From assembly GCF_036850765.1 (NCBI RefSeq), contig NC_089493.1, positions 189,009,140 through 189,073,139 of the forward strand: a stretch of 64,000 nt of DNA. Reading direction: 5' to 3'. The notes under the pieces were generated by a model that saw nothing but the letters and a program-made list of their open reading frames with translations, searched no databases and was not told where the DNA came from. Made by a program: the position numbers and the translations under genes. Each line of letters starts with the position of its first letter. The stretch's first letter is position 1. This document shows, one piece after another, positions 59,870-64,000 of the stretch. The stretch is from Saccopteryx bilineata. Lineage: Eukaryota > Chordata > Mammalia > Chiroptera > Emballonuridae.

Positions 59870-60030
59870 CTTCAAGAGGACAACCCCTGTGAGAAGCGGG
59901 GCGGTATTTGTACTTTACAGACGAGGAAATGAGACCGAGAGCAGCTGCCCCCCAGTCTCAGTGCCGGGATGGACCCCGTGTCTGTCTGACTTCGTAATCA
60001 CTTCAGGCAAGTCCCTCCGGTCAGAATCGC
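59870..60030 (-). repeat. MIR SINE relic
   Basis: Contains gtactttacagacgaggaaa tgagaccgagagc and ccagtctcagtgccgggatg. Confidence 0.65.
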
Positions 60031-60179
60031 TAGTAGACGGCAGCCGTGTGTGAGGAAGAGATCAGAATATTGAGAAGGACATAAGTGGGAAGGAGAGCTG
60101 TCGTGATATGGAAGGAGAAACGGAAGACCCGCAAACGGTCCCTTAGGTTTTTATTAAAATATGTGCCCCTGTGAGTCTC

Positions 60180-61200
60180 CCAGCTAGAAACCTGCTCCTG
60201 TCCCTGGCTCCTGCTTTTCCTTCAGAACGCATATTGAGCCAACCTCCCATTTCTGCCATTTCCCTTTCTTAGGATCTCTTACCTGATTCCCTGGCTCTTG
60301 AAGTCCCCGCTGCTGTCCCAGTCCAGACCTCGTCCTCTGTGCAAGTCTGGAAGAGCACCCTCCGAAGTCGCCTCCCCTCTTCCGGGCCATGCACCCTGCT
60401 GCTACTGATCACGCTGTCCTCCCCACCCAGTCCACCGCGGCCTTTCTCCCCCTGGCTCTAGGCCGGGGGTCGGGAACCTATGGCCCGCAAGCCAGATGCG
60501 GCTCTTCTGATGGCTGCATCTGGCTCGCAGACAAATCTTTAATGAAAAAAAAAAAGTAACGTTCAAAATATAAAACATTCTCATGTATTACAATCCGTTC
60601 ATTTTCTACCGCTCATGTTCATGGTTGCGGGTGGCTGGAGCCAATCACAGCTGTCCTCCGGGACACCACCAAATTTTTATTGGATAATGCCTAACGTACA
60701 GGGGTCGTTGTATGGCTCTCACAGGATTACATTTTAAAATATGTGGCATTCATGGCTCTCTCAGCCAAAAAGGTTCCCAACCCCTGCTCTAGGCAGATGC
60801 CGAAACACAATGGCAGACTAAACGTATGTTCTGCCCTCAAGGTAGTGATGCATCCACAGAAAGCCTTCCCACCCCACGTGGTCTACCTGTTCGGTCTCAT
60901 TTTCCCCTCTCCGTGCTGACGCACAACATCCCAGCCACCGTCAGCCGCCTACCGGTCACACTCTTTCTGTTGCCTCTTAGGACACCATTTTCCTCTCAAC
61001 TGCCTGGTGACCTCCAGTGCATCCTTCCAAAGCCAGTTCCCCTGGGAGGTCTCTGACTCCACCTCAGCCAATGAGAAGTGCCTGCTCCCTTCCCTTCTCC
61101 ACTTGTAGATCAGCTAGCATTTTACTTGTTTATTGCTCCTTCTAGATCAGGATGTGTATTCCCACCGTGTCTCTGGAACAAATGAAAAACCAGGAGACAA
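60180..61200 (+). repeat. L2-like LINE relic split by a hAT element
   Basis: After the insert it shows ccctgggaggtctctgactc and tagcattttacttgtttatt gctcctt, an L2-type 3' region. The part before 60464 is pyrimidine-rich and only weakly alike. Confidence 0.45.
60464..60786. mobile_element. hAT MITE, family 2 (323 bp)
   Basis: Ends cgggggtcgggaacc and ggttcccaacccctg are inverted repeats with one mismatch. Perfect 8-bp duplications ctctaggc lie at 60456-60463 and 60787-60794. The interior starts tatggcccgcaagccagatg and has no open frame. A different family from the copies at 16338, 27477 and 50342. Confidence 0.93.
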
Positions 61201-61639
61201 TACAATGGCTCACAGGTCCCAAAAACAGGAGATTCAACCTTACTGTTGCATTTAAGACATTTTAGATGTATTCCCCCAACCCCTCAGTTCCCATCTCTTC
61301 CACTCTAACCAAAGCTGTAGGAGGAGGGTGTAGAATGTTTTCCGGCTTTCATCCATGATGCGAGGACACCACCTGGTCTACCAGCCACCTTTTATTCCAA
61401 CAGCTTTGTTTGCATCTGAATAGAACAAGAATTAATTGATGCATAAAGAATTTAAATTGCCTACACAATCTCCGAACCAGAGGTAGAAAGACAGCTTGGG
61501 CGAATCCAAACCAGAATTATGTCCTCCAGTGTCTGTTGTCAGATTCAGTCTACTTTTAAGTCCTGGTAATGTTTCACGGTGCATAATAAATAACTTCCAC
61601 GGGCACTGGCTTGTTGATTTCTTCTGGTGGCCATATCAA

Positions 61640-61760
61640 ATTAGTGTTAGAACTTCCTTTTTACAGGAAGGGAAATCGGGGCCCTGGATATGCCACCTCT
61701 GGTCTGTAAGTGGGAGGTTTGGCGTTAACTTGCAGGCGGGGAGGCCCCTGATTCCTACTG
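61640..61760 (-). repeat. MIR SINE fragment
   Basis: Contains tttacaggaagggaaatcgg ggccctgg and tggtctgtaagtgggaggtt. Confidence 0.5.
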
Positions 61761-63034
61761 TACCACACGGTCTCACCCACAACTCTGAGGTACCATTATC
61801 TCTCCATCAGACTTTCTGAGGGTAGGCGTGTCCCTCTACAGAGGGACATGAAGTGTGACTGAGAAGCAGAGATGTCAGAATAAAACACGTAAAAGTCTAT
61901 CGGAAAGCTCTATAATCATGGCTACTGCGTGAAGACACCTCTCTTAATGCACATGACCGATGCAGTGTGCTGACAGACAGTCCAAGTCCTGGGTCTTATT
62001 GCCCAGATGCGCCCTCTAGAGGAGAGGACGCTTCATTTCAGCTCAGGGATCCCATGATAGCATCTCTCCATGTCAAAAAAAACCTTGAGTCCCATATTTG
62101 TCTGTCTACATATTCTTGACAAGGTAAGCAGAATCAGGTGCAGTTCTTGGCTCTTAGGCCCAGTAGCCAAACACAGGTGACAGGGTAGGTGCTCTCGTGT
62201 GCATCTCCCGTTGGTGTCGCGGGGACCAGCTCCGATCCATCTGTCCGTGGGCACGTGCCAGGAAGCACGCAGGCGAGACAATAGGGTGTCCATTGATCGG
62301 CCAAATGTTGTTTTTGCTCAACAGGCACATGCAGAGTAGGTGAGAACGTCCAACTGGTTGGGCTGACCTGTCAGCCAAGTTTCATCTCTCCTGGCAACAG
62401 CGTGAAAATAGCAAAATATTTAGAGTTCACGACGTAGGTTAACACTTCTTTCAACCCAAGGTGACCAGAGCACAGATCCAGTGTTCATCAGAACCTAAAA
62501 GGGACTGCACTGAACACATATGTCAGCACCATGGCACTGTTGCCCCGGGGCTGTCTGTCAATAGGAAGGTGGGGATCACCCGCCTTTGAGGCCGCTGGAG
62601 AGCTTGAGGTCACATGTCCCGTCTGATGTCACCGGCGAGATGCGACAACCCAGGCTGTAACTGAGATCGGACTAGAAGTCTAACCCACACACTGGATTGT
62701 AAATATATCTTTCTGCCATGTCTTTCTTTGAATAGAAAGAAATAAAATTTGGGTATCATTTCATACCCACCAGAATGGCTAAAATTAAGAAAACCGAGCC
62801 GACATAGAGTATCCCGTATACAATGGGTGGAGAAGGCAGGGAGGTATGGAGGAGCACAGGCACTTTGGGAAACAGTTTGGCATTTTTGTTGTTGCTGTTG
62901 TTTAGGGTTTTCTTTTTATTCTATTTATTGGTTTTAGCGAGAGAGGGATGGAGAGAAAGAGAGAGATCTGTTTCTATATGCACCCTGACCAGAGATCGAA
63001 CTCATATCCTCTGTGCTTCAGGATGATGCTCTAC

Positions 63035-63224
63035 CAGGGGTCCCCAAACTTTTTACACCGGGGCCAGTTCACTGTCCTTCAGACCATTGAAGGGCTGCCA
63101 CATACAGTGCTCCTCTCACTGACCACCAATGAAAGAGGTGCCCCTTCTGAAAGTGTGGTGGGGGCCGGATAAATGGCCTCAGGGGGCCGCATGCAGCCCG
63201 CGGGCCGTAGTTTGGGGATGCCTG
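63035..63224. mobile_element. hAT MITE, family 1, internally deleted (190 bp)
   Basis: Begins caggggtccccaaacttttt and ends gtagtttggggatgcctg, the same ends as the 333-bp copies. It jumps from gaagggctgcc to acatacagtgctcctctcac, losing the AT-rich middle. No intact 8-bp duplication. Confidence 0.88.
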
Positions 63225-63228
63225 CACC

Positions 63229-63441
63229 CAGTGGTCGGCAAATTCATGAGTCAACAGAGCCAAATATCAACGGTACAACGATGGAAGTTTCTTTTGAGAG
63301 CCAGATTTTTTTAAAACTGAAACTATATAGGTAGATACATTGTTATTAACTTAATTAGGGTACTCCTAAGCTGGCCAAGGAGCCGCACTCAAGGGGCCGA
63401 AGAGCCACATGTGGCTCACGAGCCGCGGTTTGCTGACCAGG
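63229..63441. mobile_element. hAT MITE, family 3 (about 213 bp)
   Basis: Begins cagtggtcggcaaattcatg and ends ccgcggtttgctgaccag, inverted ends of another hAT family. Interior has gagccaaatatcaacggtac and attaacttaattagggtact. The right duplication gtctaacc (63442-63449) fits SINE sequence ctctaacc; its left copy is broken by the neighbouring family 1 element. Confidence 0.82.
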
Positions 63442-64000
63442 GTCTAACCAACGGAGCCCATCTGACCAGGGGCGTTTGGCTTTTTTTTTTATACAGTTAA
63501 AATATACACCCAGACATCCCAATCCTAAATGTTTACCCAAAAGAAATAAAAATATACGTCCTCAGGTAGACCTGTGCATGCCTGTTAACAGCAGCTGTGG
63601 CTGCCAGTGATGATGAACTGGATACAGACCCGATGCCCACCCACAGGTGAGAGGACGGGCAGGCGCCCACGGCATCGTGCCACGGAGTCGTGCTCAGCGG
63701 TGCTGGGGACACACTTGGCACATGTGACCCTGAGACTCTCGGCAGCAGAGAGGGGTCTCAACACCATTCTGCAGAGTAAGCGAGCCAGAGGCGAAACAGG
63801 GCATCCTTATCACTCCCTTTGTGTAAATAAGTTCAAAACATGTAGGACTGAGCGGCGGTGATAGAAATCCTAAGGGTGACCGGAGGGGAGGGGTGGGGGG
63901 TGCCTGGGAAAGGGCTCGAGGGAGCTCTCTGGGGTGATGAAAATAGTTCCTATCTTGAGAGAGCTGAGAGGGACAGGGGTGTAGCCATTCATCAGACCTT

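Larger units (their letters stand above)
62888..63473 (-). mobile_element. Bat tRNA SINE inside the L1 relic, itself interrupted
   Basis: Minus-strand head cctggtcagatgggctccgt tggttaga at 63442-63473 and the rest, with the B-box remnant gagttcgatctctgg, at 62888-63034. The flanking gtttggc-ttttt on both sides is its duplication in L1. About 400 bp of hAT sequence separates the two halves. Confidence 0.82.
12059..64000 (+). other. TENM2: TENM2 intron downstream of the exon (partial, at least 52 kb)
   Basis: The next teneurin-2 segment should start with a Pro-Pro-Asn-His-His-type sequence. I find nothing like it, so the intron continues beyond the right edge. TENM2 introns in this part of the gene are known to be very long. 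All later entries lie inside this intron unless a hidden gene exists. Stretches with no nameable feature include 14441-15892, 17861-18640, 19290-20260, 22330-22955, 23205-24655, 28485-29690, 29800-30215, 31480-32435, 32530-33819, 42080-43900, 45150-45695, 45781-46745, 55047-55835 and 57370-59510. Confidence 0.75.
62735..64000 (+). repeat. L1M-type LINE 3' part, sense, interrupted and cut by the window edge
   Basis: Before the insert: gaaataaaatttgggtatca tttcatacccaccagaatgg ctaaaatta and actttgggaaacagtttggc. After it: agttaaaatatacacccaga, gtttacccaaaagaaataaa, gcccacccacaggtgagag and ctctctggggtgatgaaaat. This is a sense L1 end with degraded coding capacity. Confidence 0.88.

Noticed and set aside
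1..64000. Integrated virus, retroviral genes or LTR pair
   Set aside because: No gag, pol or env-like frames and no matching long terminal repeats were found.

Overview
This window reads as mammalian nuclear DNA, almost certainly from a bat. It has sparse exons, many interspersed repeats (MIR, L2, L1, MER5, MER20-like and Tigger fossils) and a dense layer of tRNA-derived SINEs with intact A and B boxes. It also carries young-looking hAT MITEs with perfect 8-bp target duplications. Recent DNA-transposon activity and these SINE types point to Chiroptera; the mix suggests a horseshoe or leaf-nosed bat (Rhinolophoidea), but that finer placement is an inference from memory of the SINE types.

Only one protein-coding segment can be supported: a 210-bp exon at 11849-12058 on the + strand. 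Its 69 complete codons match the intracellular domain of teneurin-2 (TENM2). It has a textbook acceptor (branch site, pyrimidine tract, cag) and donor (gtaagg). Both exon borders are phase 1, so the exon can be skipped without a frameshift. Everything else is TENM2 intron: 11.8 kb upstream and at least 52 kb downstream. No second TENM2 exon was found.

Layout. 1-11.8 kb: upstream intron with five complete SINEs, a VES-like SINE, a MER20-like fossil, MIRs and an L2 end. 11.8-12.1 kb: the exon. 12.1-15.9 kb: repeat-poor, AT-rich intron with possible conserved elements. 15.9-34 kb: (CATC)n minisatellite, hAT MITEs, tandem SINEs, an antisense L1 end, L2, a Tigger relic split by (AT)n and a hAT MITE, and a (GGAT)n minisatellite. 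34-44 kb: SINE, MER5A, MIR and GC-rich blocks. 44-50 kb: repeat-poor, TAAT-rich intron with a mariner-type hairpin. 50-64 kb: hAT MITEs, two adjacent copies of an old repeat, a C-rich and 47-bp minisatellite cluster, an L2 split by a hAT, and a multi-layer nest (L1, then SINE, then two hAT elements) running off the right edge.

No operons, CRISPR arrays, viral genes, rRNA or functional tRNA genes were seen. Most long open frames come from SINE sequence or simple repeats. I found no evidence of a new multi-gene system. The points of interest are the symmetric TENM2 exon, the nested transposon history, the mariner hairpin, the 47-bp minisatellite and several repeat-free blocks that may be regulatory.
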